From an uncultured Porphyromonadaceae bacterium (lineage in GTDB: Bacteria > Bacteroidota > Bacteroidia > Bacteroidales > Muribaculaceae): a stretch of DNA of 64,000 bases. Location of the stretch: positions 1 to 64,000 of the forward strand of contig CAMWVE010000012.1 of assembly GCA_947177685.1 (NCBI GenBank), given 5' to 3'. Under the pieces are notes generated by a model. The model saw only the letters and a list, made by a program, of their open reading frames with translations. It had not been told where the DNA came from and did not search any database. The translations under genes and the position numbers were made by a program. Below, piece by piece: positions 54,720-63,807 of the stretch (its first letter is position 1; each line of letters starts with the position of its first letter).

Positions 54720-55326
54720 ACAACACCGGGTTGGTGTCAGGGTCGTTGTACATCTTCATCTGGCGGTAGACCTTCATGTATTTGCGACCGGCGGCGATGT
54801 CATCCAGAAGCTGACCGATGGCTGTGGTGAGGTCGACACGCTGCTGCAGCAGTATGTCGAGTTTAGCACGGCAGCGGGCTATGTGTTCAGCCGATGCGTC
54901 GGTGCGTTGAAGCTCAGCCTGCATGTGGTAGATTTTCAGGGCGAGGATTGAAAGGCGGTCGAGCGCCCATGCCGGACTCTCGGTGTTGATGGTGGCGTCA
55001 GGAAGCACCGTCACGTCGGCGAATTTGTCGCGGAAATACGAGTCGATTTCCTCCACCATGTCAGTGCGGTCCTGATTCGAGCGGTCGATGCGGCGTTTGA
55101 GCGCCAGAGCCTCCACGGGGTCGATCTGCGGGTCGCGGATGATATCCTCGAGGTGCCACTGCACGGCGTCGATCCAGTTTTTGGCGTAGAGCGTATGCTC
55201 GATGGTGCCGGCGGCATAAGGGTTGCTTATGGGGGTGTCAACGTTGTCGTGGATGTGATAGTCAGCAGTCGAGCGGTCGAAAATCTCGTTGCAGTTGCTT
55301 GCGAATGAATTACATTTCCGGGTCAT
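54703..55326 (-). CDS. DUF4254 domain-containing protein
   Basis: This protein of about 207 residues starts at the ATG at 55326 (MTRKCNSFASNCNEIFD). It is all helical, with the family segments NPYAAGTIEHTLYAKNWIDA, VQWHLEDIIRDPQIDP and SPAWALDRLSILALKIYHM. DUF4254 proteins of Bacteroidetes stand next to glycosyltransferase genes and have no known activity. It overlaps the lrp end by 17 nt and the GT9 start by 17 nt, which points to tight coupling. A role with LPS or core assembly is inferred from context. Confidence 0.85.
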   Translation of the reverse strand: MTRKCNSFASNCNEIFDRSTADYHIHDNVDTPISNPYAAGTIEHTLYAKNWIDAVQWHLEDIIRDPQIDPVEALALKRRIDRSNQDRTDMVEEIDSYFRDKFADVTVLPDATINTESPAWALDRLSILALKIYHMQAELQRTDASAEHIARCRAKLDILLQQRVDLTTAIGQLLDDIAAGRKYMKVYRQMKMYNDPDTNPVLYGGKK

Positions 55327-55780
55327 AAACAGGGATGTTTCGTTTGATACTGCGGTCAAGAGAAATGAGGGTCTCTGTGCCGGTTACGCCGTGGATGCTC
55401 TGAATCTTGTTGTTGAGCAGGTCCATCAGGTGCTCGTTGTCCTTGGCGTAAAGCTTGATGAACATGGTGTAAGGACCGGTGGTGAAATGGCACTCCACCA
55501 CTTCGGGGATTTTTTCAAGCTCATCGACCACCTGACGGTACATGGCGCCACGTTCAAGGTTTACACCTATATATGTACATGTGTGGAAGCCGAGCGCCTT
55601 CTTGTTCACGTTGTAGCCTGACCCGGTTATGATGCCCAGTTCAATAAGTCGCTGGATGCGCTGATGGATTGCAGCACGCGACACACCACATTCCAGCGCT
55701 ATATCTTTTGACGGTGTGCGGGCATTGAGCATGATCAGCTGCAGTATTTTTCTATCGAGTTTATCAATTTTGTCCGACAT
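55310..55780 (-). CDS. Lrp/AsnC family transcriptional regulator
   Basis: This 156-residue protein has an N-terminal winged helix-turn-helix (DRKILQLIMLNARTPSKDIA, CGVSRAAIHQRIQRLIELGI) and a C-terminal RAM ligand domain (VVECHFTTGPYTMFIKLYAK, IQSIHGVTGTETLISLDRSI). Lrp-type proteins form octamers and respond to amino acids or other small molecules. It is the first gene of the operon with DUF4254 and GT9, so it may act on its own operon as well as elsewhere. The ligand cannot be named. Confidence 0.92.
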   Translation of the reverse strand: MSDKIDKLDRKILQLIMLNARTPSKDIALECGVSRAAIHQRIQRLIELGIITGSGYNVNKKALGFHTCTYIGVNLERGAMYRQVVDELEKIPEVVECHFTTGPYTMFIKLYAKDNEHLMDLLNNKIQSIHGVTGTETLISLDRSIKRNIPVYDPEM

Positions 55781-55806
55781 AGTTTTTGAATTAAAGTTTA
55801 TGTTGA

Positions 55807-55840
55807 CAAAATTAAGAAAAAAATCGTTTCTACACCCAAA
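55807..55840 (-). promoter_or_regulatory. Promoter of the lrp operon
   Basis: On the minus strand TTTG (55837-55840), 22 nt, TAATTTTG (55807-55814). The spacing is one longer than usual. Confidence 0.6.
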
Positions 55841-55959
55841 AATGTAGTGATTTTTTTTGAAAAAAGTAGTTTTAAACCAAAATTAGGTATCAAACAGCGA
55901 ATAGAAGCCGAAAATTTAACATATTTATTTTGTTGCTTGCCAAACAGAAATGGGAAAAT

Positions 55960-56148
55960 TTATTCATTCTTCCGTTTAAAAAGAGTTGAGAATAATTCCC
56001 GCGAATGGCGATCCATCTCACGCAGCTGCGCCTCGCGTTCGGGTGATAGACGCGGGATTGGCAGTTTACTGTTGCGCTCGGATTTCTCAATAAATGCTTT
56101 TGCCGATTCACCTGTCAGTACAGGTGATGAGTTTATTGTCATTGCCAT
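55960..56148 (-). CDS. Small antitoxin-like protein
   Basis: This 62-residue protein starts MAMTINSSPVLTGESAKAF and ends in a basic LFKRKNE tail. Short proteins with the pattern T(I)xSxPVLxGxxAxxF are common in Bacteroidetes, where many are annotated as antitoxin-like and paired with a toxin gene. Here no toxin gene adjoins it in either direction, so it is an orphan or works otherwise. A -7 box TAGATTTG at 56169-56176 supports the gene. The start could also be the ATG two codons later. Confidence 0.65.
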   Translation of the reverse strand: MAMTINSSPVLTGESAKAFIEKSERNSKLPIPRLSPEREAQLREMDRHSRELFSTLFKRKNE

Positions 56149-56168
56149 TTCGGAACTGTATTAGATTA

Positions 56169-56200
56169 CAAATCTACTATATTATAACAAACTAAGCAAG
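56169..56200 (-). promoter_or_regulatory. Promoter of the small antitoxin-like gene
   Basis: On the minus strand CTTG (56197-56200), 20 nt, TAGATTTG (56169-56176); the predicted leader is about 14 nt. Confidence 0.6.
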
Positions 56201-56335
56201 AGCCTGATTGTTGAAGGGTCAAAATCTCGTCGAGGCGCTTGTCATGACCGGTTCGGTCGACTGATTAAACTCTGAATAATTGCTTATAAAAGTTAAAATA
56301 TCAAAATATTAGTATAGGTTTTAAAAAATAATGAT

Positions 56336-56343
56336 TACATTTG
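56336..56343 (+). promoter_or_regulatory. -7 box of the NagB-like/PIG-L gene
   Basis: TACATTTG matches the consensus; the -33 is not clear. The box lies downstream of an in-frame ATG at 56331, so translation must start at 56370. Confidence 0.6.
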
Positions 56344-56369
56344 CATCACAAGAAAAAATACGTTTACTG

Positions 56370-58349
56370 ATGAAAACTAATTTAAGTTCACAGATAAAGC
56401 TTGAGAGGATTCCTCGCCGCTATTATGCGCCTGAAGGCGATGTGGAAAGAGCGGCTCTCACACGCGAGGAAAAAGTGTACACCCGCATTTTTGAAACCAT
56501 GCCTGAGGGCAGCGAATACATTGCCCGTCATGCAGTTGAGCTGATTAACCGCAAACTGAAGGAAAAAGGCTTATGCGTGCTGGCTCTCGGCACCGGCGCC
56601 GACCTCACTCCGGTTTACGAATCGATCATCAAACTTTACAAAGCCGGTGAGATTTCGTTCCAGAATGTCATTGTTTTCAATGTCGCTGAATTCTATCCTG
56701 CTGTGGCTGAAGGCAACGGCACTCTTGAAACCCTCAAGAATGTGTTCCTCAACCATGTGAACATCAAACCGGAGAACATCCACAGCTTCGACACCAACAT
56801 CACTAAAGGTGAAATCTACGACACTTGCCTCGAATATCAGCAGCAGATTGACCGCTGCGGCTCTATTGACCTGACCATTCTGGCAGTCAGCGAGTCTGGC
56901 GCTCTGGCGTTCAACGAACCCGGTTCGCTGGCTACAAGCACTTGCCGACTGGTGCTTCTCAATTCCGAGACCCGCCGTAAGCTCGCAAAACGCTATGGTG
57001 CCAAATCGGTGCCCGCAACAGCCATCACCCTCGGCATCGGCAACATCCTGAAATCGTCACGCATCATGGCTGTGGCATGGGGTGAACACAAAGCCCGCAA
57101 GATCAAGCAGGCTGTTGAAGGCCCGGTGACCGAAAACGTGCCCGCTTCATATCTCCAGATCCACAATCACACCCGTCTGGCTCTCGACCTCCCCGCAGCT
57201 GAAAGCCTCACCCGCCTGTCACATCCTTGGAAAGTGACTGACTGCGAATGGGATGACAAACTTATCCGTCGCGCCATCGTTTGGCTCTGCAAGAAAACAG
57301 GCAAACCTATCCTGAAACTTACCAACAAGGACTACACTGACTGGGGTCTGGGCGAACTCATCGCACTCTTCGGCTCAGCATACAATGTCAACATCAAGGT
57401 GTTCAACGAACTGCAGCACACCATCACCGGCTGGCCCGGCGGCAAACCCGATGCCGACGACACCTACCGTCCGGAACGTGCCAACCCCTATCCCAAGCGC
57501 GTGATTGTGTTCAGCCCGCACCCCGATGACGACGTGATTTCTATGGGCGGCACTCTGCAGCGCCTTGTCGACCAGAATCATGACGTTCATGTGGCTTACG
57601 AAACCTCAGGCAACATTGCCGTAGGTGACGAGGACATGATGCGCTACTTCATGATGATGGACAAGATTGCCCCCATGTTCGACTTCAACACCCCCTCATA
57701 CCGCATTCTTTCTGATGACATCAAAACATTTGTCAACTCAAAGAAGCCGGGTGAAATGGACACCAAGGAAATCCGCGAAATCAAGACAATGATCCGTCAG
57801 GCTGAAGCAACCATCGCCTGCAACTATATCGGCGTAAAACCCGAAAACATCCACTTCCTCCGTCTGCCGTTCTACGAAACCGGAACAATCAAGAAAGGTG
57901 AACTCACCGAGCGTGACGTCAACATCGTCAAAGAACTGATCGAGAAGGTGAAACCGCAGCAGATTTTCGTTGCCGGCGACCTCGCTGACCCCCACGGCAC
58001 ACACCGTGTCTGCACCGATGCCGTTTTCGCTGCCATCGATGAGCTGAAAGATGAACCTTGGATGCAGGATTGCAGAATCTGGATGTACCGCGGCGCATGG
58101 GCTGAATGGGAAATCGACCACATTGAAATGGCAGTACCCATGAGCCCCGAACAGCTCCGCTCAAAACGCAACTCCATTCTCAAACACCAGTCACAGATGG
58201 AAAACGCTCCCTTCCTCGGCGATGACGACCGCCTCTTCTGGCAGCGCGCCGAAGAGCGTAACCGCGCCACCGCAATGCTCTATCAGAGCTTGGGTCTCGC
58301 TTCTTACGAAGCAATGGAGGCATTTGTGCAATATCATCCCATCAGATAA
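56370..58349 (+). CDS. NagB-like glucosamine-6-phosphate deaminase domain fused to PIG-L deacetylase
   Basis: This 659-residue two-domain protein has a NagB-like domain (about 45-290) and a PIG-L (LmbE) deacetylase domain (about 375-640). The PIG-L zinc motif PHPDDD is at 383-388 and DPHGTHRV near 543, so that half looks active. In the NagB half the catalytic DEY of E. coli is FNVAEFYP (103-110), and GNDGHIAFNEP is replaced by SESGALAFNEP (174-184), losing the Asp and His but keeping the Glu. Related fusions in Bacteroides are annotated as nagB. Either the deaminase chemistry has changed or that half is a sensor. Role in amino sugar metabolism is likely. Confidence 0.85.
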   Translation: MKTNLSSQIKLERIPRRYYAPEGDVERAALTREEKVYTRIFETMPEGSEYIARHAVELINRKLKEKGLCVLALGTGADLTPVYESIIKLYKAGEISFQNVIVFNVAEFYPAVAEGNGTLETLKNVFLNHVNIKPENIHSFDTNITKGEIYDTCLEYQQQIDRCGSIDLTILAVSESGALAFNEPGSLATSTCRLVLLNSETRRKLAKRYGAKSVPATAITLGIGNILKSSRIMAVAWGEHKARKIKQAVEGPVTENVPASYLQIHNHTRLALDLPAAESLTRLSHPWKVTDCEWDDKLIRRAIVWLCKKTGKPILKLTNKDYTDWGLGELIALFGSAYNVNIKVFNELQHTITGWPGGKPDADDTYRPERANPYPKRVIVFSPHPDDDVISMGGTLQRLVDQNHDVHVAYETSGNIAVGDEDMMRYFMMMDKIAPMFDFNTPSYRILSDDIKTFVNSKKPGEMDTKEIREIKTMIRQAEATIACNYIGVKPENIHFLRLPFYETGTIKKGELTERDVNIVKELIEKVKPQQIFVAGDLADPHGTHRVCTDAVFAAIDELKDEPWMQDCRIWMYRGAWAEWEIDHIEMAVPMSPEQLRSKRNSILKHQSQMENAPFLGDDDRLFWQRAEERNRATAMLYQSLGLASYEAMEAFVQYHPIR

Positions 58350-58423
58350 TAAATACTTTAATAAATACCCGAAGAACCAAACAAACCATCAAATTACAAT
58401 TATAAGTGAATCATAGGTTAGAG

Positions 58424-58459
58424 TCCCGCCGCTTGTGAAAGTAGCGGGATTTCGTTTTT
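58424..58459 (+). terminator. Terminator after the NagB-like gene
   Basis: TCCCGC (58424-58429) pairs with GCGGGA (58444-58449), followed by TTTCGTTTTT. It separates this gene from the antiporter gene. Confidence 0.75.
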
Positions 58460-58485
58460 GATCCGGTTCTTCCCTCAAATCAGAT

Positions 58486-59766
58486 ATGGATAGCGATAAA
58501 CCAATCTCAAGCCGACGCGGACTGTTGGCGCTCTCACCCATGGCAGTGTTTCTGCTGAGTTATGTAGTCACCGGTGTCATTGCCGGCGATTTCTATAAAA
58601 TGCCCATCAGTGTGGCTCTGCTGGCAGCCTCGGTGTGGAGCATGATCATCTACCGCGGGCATCCGCTGACTGACCGCATCGATCTGTTCTCGAAGGCGGC
58701 AGGACACACCTCCATTCTCTACATGATCTGGGTGTTTGTGCTTGCAGGTGCATTCTCGGCGCTTGCCCGCGAGATGGGAGCTGTGGATGCTGCCGTGAAG
58801 CTGACTCTGCGCTTCTTCCCGGCAGGATTCATCGTGCCCACGCTGTTCATTGCCGCCTGTTTCATCTCGCTATCCATCGGCACCTCGGTTGGAACGGTTG
58901 TGGCGCTCACCCCCATAGCCGTGGAGCTTGCCGAGCAGTCCGGAGGCAATGTGGCGTTCTACGTCGCCCTTATCATAGGCGGCGCTTTTTTTGGCGATAA
59001 CCTTTCGATAATCTCTGACACCACCATCGCGGCTACCCGCTCGCAGGGTTGCGGCATGAACGAGAAGTTCAAGGCTAACCTCAGGATAGTTCTCCCGGCG
59101 GCGCTGGTTACGCTTGCCATCTATATAGCGATGAGCCTCAATACGCCTGCACTGGCAGTTCCGGCTGAGAGTAACCCGTGGCTGGTTTTGCCGTATCTGG
59201 TTGTTATTGTAGCCGCAATAGCCGGAATAAATGTTACCATAGTGTTGACTACCGGCATCCTGACTGCCATGGTAATAGGATTGTCGGGTGACATTTCGTT
59301 GCTCGACATGACGCTCTACATGGGTGGGGGCATTGATTCCATGGGTGAGCTGATTATTATCACCCTGCTTGCAGCAGGTATGCTAGGAGTGATCCGTGCC
59401 ATGGACGGAATTGCCTACATCCTGCAGTTGATGACAGCCCGCATCAACGGTTCGCGTGGGGCGCAGGGTGTAATCTGCATCCTCACCGGAGTGGTGAACC
59501 TCTGCACAGCCAACAATACCGTGGCAATTATCACCGTTGGTGAGATTTCACGCCGCATATCCGAAAAATTCGGCATCACGCCACGCAAGACAGCTTCGCT
59601 GCTCGACACCTCCTCCTGCATAATCCAGTCACTTATCCCTTACGGCGCTCAGACCCTTCTTGCAACCTCCCTTGCCGGCATCTCACCCCTCGCCCCCTTC
59701 CCCTATATGTACTATCCTTGGGCGCTAACCGTCATGGTGATTCTGTCGATAGTGTTCCGGAAATGA
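58486..59766 (+). CDS. Na+/H+ antiporter NhaC family protein
   Basis: This 426-residue protein has about eleven membrane helices. Family segments include SLSIGTSVGTVVALTPIAVELA, shortened here to its core IGTSVGTVVALTPIAV, then IIGGAFFGDNLSIISDTTIAATRSQGC, whose core GAFFGDNLSIISDTT is the hallmark of NhaC-like exchangers, and ANNTVAIITVG near the C-terminus. It should exchange protons for Na+ or an organic acid; substrates vary in this family and include malate/lactate exchange. It stands alone, and a hairpin lies upstream. Confidence 0.88.
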   Translation: MDSDKPISSRRGLLALSPMAVFLLSYVVTGVIAGDFYKMPISVALLAASVWSMIIYRGHPLTDRIDLFSKAAGHTSILYMIWVFVLAGAFSALAREMGAVDAAVKLTLRFFPAGFIVPTLFIAACFISLSIGTSVGTVVALTPIAVELAEQSGGNVAFYVALIIGGAFFGDNLSIISDTTIAATRSQGCGMNEKFKANLRIVLPAALVTLAIYIAMSLNTPALAVPAESNPWLVLPYLVVIVAAIAGINVTIVLTTGILTAMVIGLSGDISLLDMTLYMGGGIDSMGELIIITLLAAGMLGVIRAMDGIAYILQLMTARINGSRGAQGVICILTGVVNLCTANNTVAIITVGEISRRISEKFGITPRKTASLLDTSSCIIQSLIPYGAQTLLATSLAGISPLAPFPYMYYPWALTVMVILSIVFRK

Positions 59767-59869
59767 ATCCGATCCACAGTGCATTTTAATTATTTTGTGC
59801 GGAATATCGTAAATATTTATTCCACATGAGCCGAAAAATAATTAATTTTGGAATATAAAATAGCAGTCA

Positions 59870-60739
59870 ATGAAAAAAGCTCTTGATATAAATAAGCAAA
59901 TGCAGCTTCTTGAAAGGAGAGGAATTGTATTTGACAATAAATTAAAGGCAAAGGAAATCTTGCTCGATGTAGGTTATTACCGTCTTGGCTTCTATGCTTT
60001 TCCGTTTGAGAAATCATTTCCGAATATTCATAATCGTACTCACGAATATGTTTTGGGAACGACATTCCAATCTGTCTACGACCTTTATTTTTTTGACACA
60101 CAATTACGCAGATTGTTGCTGAATGCGCTTGATAGAATAGAGGTAAATCTTCGTTCACGAATAACATATATTGTTTCCAATCACTATGAAAATTCACCTA
60201 CATGGTTCGTAGATAAATCAATTATGAAGTCAGATTTTGTGGAGAGTTTTCCCAAGAAGGTTTATTCATCACTTCTTGAAAATCCTATCATCAAGCGCCA
60301 TCATTCGAAATACATAAATGATAGATTTGCTCCTGCATGGAAGACTTTGGAATTCATGACTCTCGGCAACCTGACAGCGTTATTTCAAGCGATTAAAGAT
60401 GTAGAGGTAAAAAAGAGGATAGCCGCCGAATATGGGTGTTCACTCAAAGTATTTGTCAATTATCTTGAAACCATACGTGTTATTCGTAATAAATGTGCTC
60501 ACGGAAGTTGCCTATATAATATGGAGTTGGCTAAGGGTATAAAATCAATCCCTGCCGGAGTTGAACCAGCAGATAGACACAACATTAAGGGGGCTTATTC
60601 CGTTATAAAGTATATGATTGGAACAATATCTCAAACGAGAAAAATTGAACTTGAAGATAATCTAAGAGCTTTATTGAACAATCCAAGAGAGGATGTAACT
60701 AATAAAATTATCAATACTTGCACAAATTTTTCAATTTGA
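59870..60739 (+). CDS. Abi family protein (Abi_2, AbiD/AbiF-like)
   Basis: This 289-residue protein starts KKALDINKQMQLLERRGIVF, the usual Abi_2 beginning, then YYRLGFYAFPFE, VYDLYFFDTQLRRLLLNALDRIEV with NLRSRITY, and the C-terminal VIRNKCAHGSCLYN, the RNxxxHG/E-type motif of HEPN-like ribonucleases. All family parts are present, so it is intact. The family was found in lactococcal abortive infection and is thought to stop phage growth by RNA damage. It carries a -7 box (TAATTTTG, 59843-59850) and AT-rich codons, unlike its neighbours, which suggests transfer. A decayed relative is at 31961. Confidence 0.88.
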   Translation: MKKALDINKQMQLLERRGIVFDNKLKAKEILLDVGYYRLGFYAFPFEKSFPNIHNRTHEYVLGTTFQSVYDLYFFDTQLRRLLLNALDRIEVNLRSRITYIVSNHYENSPTWFVDKSIMKSDFVESFPKKVYSSLLENPIIKRHHSKYINDRFAPAWKTLEFMTLGNLTALFQAIKDVEVKKRIAAEYGCSLKVFVNYLETIRVIRNKCAHGSCLYNMELAKGIKSIPAGVEPADRHNIKGAYSVIKYMIGTISQTRKIELEDNLRALLNNPREDVTNKIINTCTNFSI

Positions 60740-60742
60740 AAT

Positions 60743-60773
60743 TTTGTGAGTTAACATAAATGCATTAAATTTG
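60743..60773 (+). promoter_or_regulatory. Orphan consensus promoter
   Basis: TTTG (60743-60746), 19 nt, TAAATTTG (60766-60773): full consensus, beginning 3 nt after the Abi stop and with no gene downstream, only the candidate small RNA. Confidence 0.8.
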
Positions 60774-60779
60774 CATCTT

Positions 60780-60881
60780 AAATAGTGCCCATATAGGCTT
60801 CTTTTTGAGAATGTCGCTGTATCTGCACTTTAATAAGGATGTTAAGGCACCCGACTTAGGTCTGAGGTGCCTTACTTTTTT
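60780..60881 (+). ncRNA. Candidate small RNA, about 100 nt
   Basis: The stretch begins at the predicted start of the promoter above and ends in a strong terminator: TAAGGCACC (60843-60851) pairs with GGTGCCTTA (60866-60874), followed by TTTTTT. A 29-codon frame from 60811 runs straight through the terminator stem and is less convincing than an RNA. No known family is recognised. Confidence 0.6.
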
Positions 60882-60950
60882 ATCCGTTCCTTTCCCCTAA
60901 ACATACTATTCATTGGCGCTCACCGTCATGCTGATTCCGGCGATATAAAA

Positions 60951-60976
60951 CGAGACCACGCTATTGCGTGGTCTCG
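60951..60976 (-). terminator. Terminator of the GHL10 gene
   Basis: CGAGACCACGC and GCGTGGTCTCG form a perfect 11-bp stem around four bases. On the minus strand TTTTATATC follows. It lies 35 nt beyond the stop codon. Confidence 0.88.
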
Positions 60977-61010
60977 CCGTGTTAATTAGGTAAAAGGGTT
61001 GGTTAGGTAT

Positions 61011-63722
61011 TTATAGAATTTGGTGTTTCAGGGTTGCGGTTATGTCACCTGTCAGTTTTATCAGGTAGATGCCTGAGGCAAGTCCGTCGAGCTGAACATC
61101 TTCGCCTGCGGAGGTCACTGATTTGATTAGGCGTCCGTCAACACTGTAGATGTTCACAGTGGCTGCTTTACCGCCGAGAATCAGTTTGTTATCTTCAATG
61201 CTTACCGCAGCGTCGCCTTCAATGGCTTCCACGCCTGAGGCGCCGAGATAGGTGGCGCTGAACACCGGCGATTCGCGTTTTTCAACACCATTGACGGTCT
61301 GGTAGGTGGCAGTGACTTTGAAGTAGTAGGTCTTGCCGTCTTTGAAGAATGTTTTTGACGAGGGTATTTCGCCGATTGGACATGATTCCGAGCTGCCTAC
61401 GCTGCCTTTGTAGGATGAGCCTCGTGACAAGCCTGATGCGGAAGTGGCAATATAGTAGATTACCTGATTTGAGCCTTCTATATTTTTCAGCTTTATGGTT
61501 TCGTCGCCGTAGAATGTGCCTCCGTCAATGGGTGAGATCACTTCAGGGGTGGTGGCTTCTGTCAGTTTGGTGGTGAATGATACCACGGGTGAAGTGAGTG
61601 TGGCGCCATCCTTGACATAGTGGAAGCGGGCGTGATATTCGGTGCCGGCTGCGAGCCAGAAGGGAAGGGCATGTTTGCCACCTTGCAGTTCGGCAGTGTA
61701 GAATATACGGTCGAATTCAGATGTAGTGGCTATTTCCAGTGAGATGTTATGCTCTTCGGGAGTCCATGTAAATTCGGGTCGGATGTCGACATCTTTCTGC
61801 TGATGAGCAGGGTAGGTGAAGCGCGCGCGATCGGGGCGGAAGCTCTGGGTGGCTGAGATGCCGTCGTTGGCGTTGTTGCCCGATGCACGGACGCGCCAGT
61901 AAAGTGTCTGTCCCATGGGCATGTTGTGCATCTCTGCTGACGAGATGGTTGATGACTCGGTGGCGACGGAGCAAATCAGGTCGTTGAACTGCGGGTCTGA
62001 GGCAAGGTCTACATTGTAGATGATTGCATCTGCTACTTCAGTCCATGTGAAGGTCACGGGTGCTTCAATCTCTACTCCATCGACAGGTGAGAGCAGGCGG
62101 GGAGCATCGAGCGACTTGGTTGCTTCGCCCATGAATGCGGCTGAATATTCGTAGCCCAAACGGTCGTAGGGGCATACCGCCAGACGGTAACCGGCTGTTT
62201 TTGATGCGGGAATTTCGTAGGAGGTTTCGTAGGTGATGCCGAGCAGGTATTCAGCCTGTTTGGTGAAGTTCTTTTCGCTTTCGGGTACTGCGTAAACGGT
62301 GTAACGCATGTTGTCAAAGCCTTTCCAAGTCAGTGTGTTGCCGTTTTTGCGTATTTCGGTGACAAGACCGGGGTTGTTGCTGCGCTTGTGGGTCATGGCG
62401 GGCACAATCGCGGGTGTGGTGAACACCTCTTGACGCAGGTGGTTGGCTAACAGACCTTTGCCGATGGCTTTGCTATAAAGATATTTGGTTGAGTAGAACA
62501 CTGAGCCGGGAGCGCCGTCGAGGCTTTCCTCACGGTTAACCTTCACTTCTTTTGAGAATTCGTAGAAGTTGGTGTTGTGGGGACCGTCAGCTTTAGGAGC
62601 TATTTTATTTCTTTTCAGAGCTGCCTCGGTGTGCGACATGCCGAAGGGGGTAGCCTCGCTGAGCGAGTTGAGGCTTGAGATGCTGTGCGAAACATACATC
62701 TGGCGGTTGAATTTGGCTGCCACTTCGCTCCACCATTTGGTTGCCTTGACGTAGTTGGGCGATGTGTTCTCTATGGTCCAGTAGATCTGCGGAGCCATGT
62801 AGTCAACTGACTGCTCGGCATACCATGCGATGGGATCGGAAAAAATTTCGTCATACTGCCAGTCTCTGCCTGTGGGACAGATCGAGATGCCATATTTTCT
62901 GGCTACAGGACCGTCAGTGCAGGCGATGCCGGCAGGACCGACGCCGAATCGTACCCAAGGCTTAACCTCTTGGATGGTGTTGTAGACCTGCTTTACCATG
63001 TTGTTGACATTGGCGCGACGCCAGTCGTAGATGTTTGTGATTGTACTGTCGTTGGCTTTGCACTTTTCAAAAAGTTCGCCATCGTCGGCTGTGGTTACGC
63101 CTGACAGATAGAAGTAGTCGTCGAAGAGCATGCCGTCGATGTCGTAGTTGGTCACGATTTCCCTTACGATGTCACAGATGCGCTGTGTCACTTCCGGCAG
63201 ACCGGGATTGAGGATTGACGCACCTTTGATGTCGAGAAGCCATTCGGGGTGATCCTTTCGGTAGACATCATCTTTGCCCCATGCTCCGGTTACTGATTCG
63301 TAGCGGTAGGGGTTGATCCAAGCGTGACATTCCATGCCGCGTTTGTGACATTCCTCAACAGCAAAAGCCAGAGGGTCCCAGCCCGGATCCATGCCACGCT
63401 GTGACACTAAGTCGGACGACCAAGGTTCATAGCTTGACTTGTACATGGCGTCGCTTCGGCTGCGCACCTGAAAGTTAATTGCGTTGAAGTTGTTGTTTTT
63501 GAGGGAGTCGAGAATTATTGTCAGATCATGTTTCTGTGTTGCAATCTGCGCGGCGTTGCCGGTAGATGAAATTGTCGTGGACGGCCAGTCAAGTCGCCAT
63601 ACGGTTGCGAGCCATGTGCTGCGGAACTCTTGCTTGACAGCGGGGTCAGCCGCATGAACCGCGTCAGCCCAGAACAGCATGGCTACCACAGCCACAAGCA
63701 GTTTCAAAAAGTTTTTTCTCAT
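61011..63722 (-). CDS. Secreted family 10 glycosylhydrolase-like protein (GHL10) with sorting tail
   Basis: This 903-residue protein has a signal peptide ending at DAVHAAD and a GHL10 (DUF187) TIM-barrel at about 30-400: EFRSTWLATVWRLDWPS, INFQVRSRSDAMYKSSYEPW, ECHAWINPYR, YDIDGMLFDDYFY and VDYMAPQIYW. Three fibronectin-like beta domains follow, then a C-terminal sorting tail (ATVNIYSVDGRLIKSVTSAG, GLASGIYLIKL). Related enzymes act on peptidoglycan or other glycans, and the substrate is not known. It is a single-gene unit with a full promoter and a strong terminator. Confidence 0.9.
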   Translation of the reverse strand: MRKNFLKLLVAVVAMLFWADAVHAADPAVKQEFRSTWLATVWRLDWPSTTISSTGNAAQIATQKHDLTIILDSLKNNNFNAINFQVRSRSDAMYKSSYEPWSSDLVSQRGMDPGWDPLAFAVEECHKRGMECHAWINPYRYESVTGAWGKDDVYRKDHPEWLLDIKGASILNPGLPEVTQRICDIVREIVTNYDIDGMLFDDYFYLSGVTTADDGELFEKCKANDSTITNIYDWRRANVNNMVKQVYNTIQEVKPWVRFGVGPAGIACTDGPVARKYGISICPTGRDWQYDEIFSDPIAWYAEQSVDYMAPQIYWTIENTSPNYVKATKWWSEVAAKFNRQMYVSHSISSLNSLSEATPFGMSHTEAALKRNKIAPKADGPHNTNFYEFSKEVKVNREESLDGAPGSVFYSTKYLYSKAIGKGLLANHLRQEVFTTPAIVPAMTHKRSNNPGLVTEIRKNGNTLTWKGFDNMRYTVYAVPESEKNFTKQAEYLLGITYETSYEIPASKTAGYRLAVCPYDRLGYEYSAAFMGEATKSLDAPRLLSPVDGVEIEAPVTFTWTEVADAIIYNVDLASDPQFNDLICSVATESSTISSAEMHNMPMGQTLYWRVRASGNNANDGISATQSFRPDRARFTYPAHQQKDVDIRPEFTWTPEEHNISLEIATTSEFDRIFYTAELQGGKHALPFWLAAGTEYHARFHYVKDGATLTSPVVSFTTKLTEATTPEVISPIDGGTFYGDETIKLKNIEGSNQVIYYIATSASGLSRGSSYKGSVGSSESCPIGEIPSSKTFFKDGKTYYFKVTATYQTVNGVEKRESPVFSATYLGASGVEAIEGDAAVSIEDNKLILGGKAATVNIYSVDGRLIKSVTSAGEDVQLDGLASGIYLIKLTGDITATLKHQIL

Positions 63723-63807
63723 GATTGGTTTTATGATATTTTGTCGTTATTTGCGCCGTAGTAATATAATAATGTATAGCGACTTTCGTCGCGCACTTTC
63801 AGCAATA

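Noticed and set aside
60811..60900. A 29-codon frame (MSLYLHFNKD...) in the small RNA region
   Set aside because: It runs through a strong terminator stem and T run, and has no clear ribosome binding site; an RNA is the better reading, though a leader peptide is not fully excluded.
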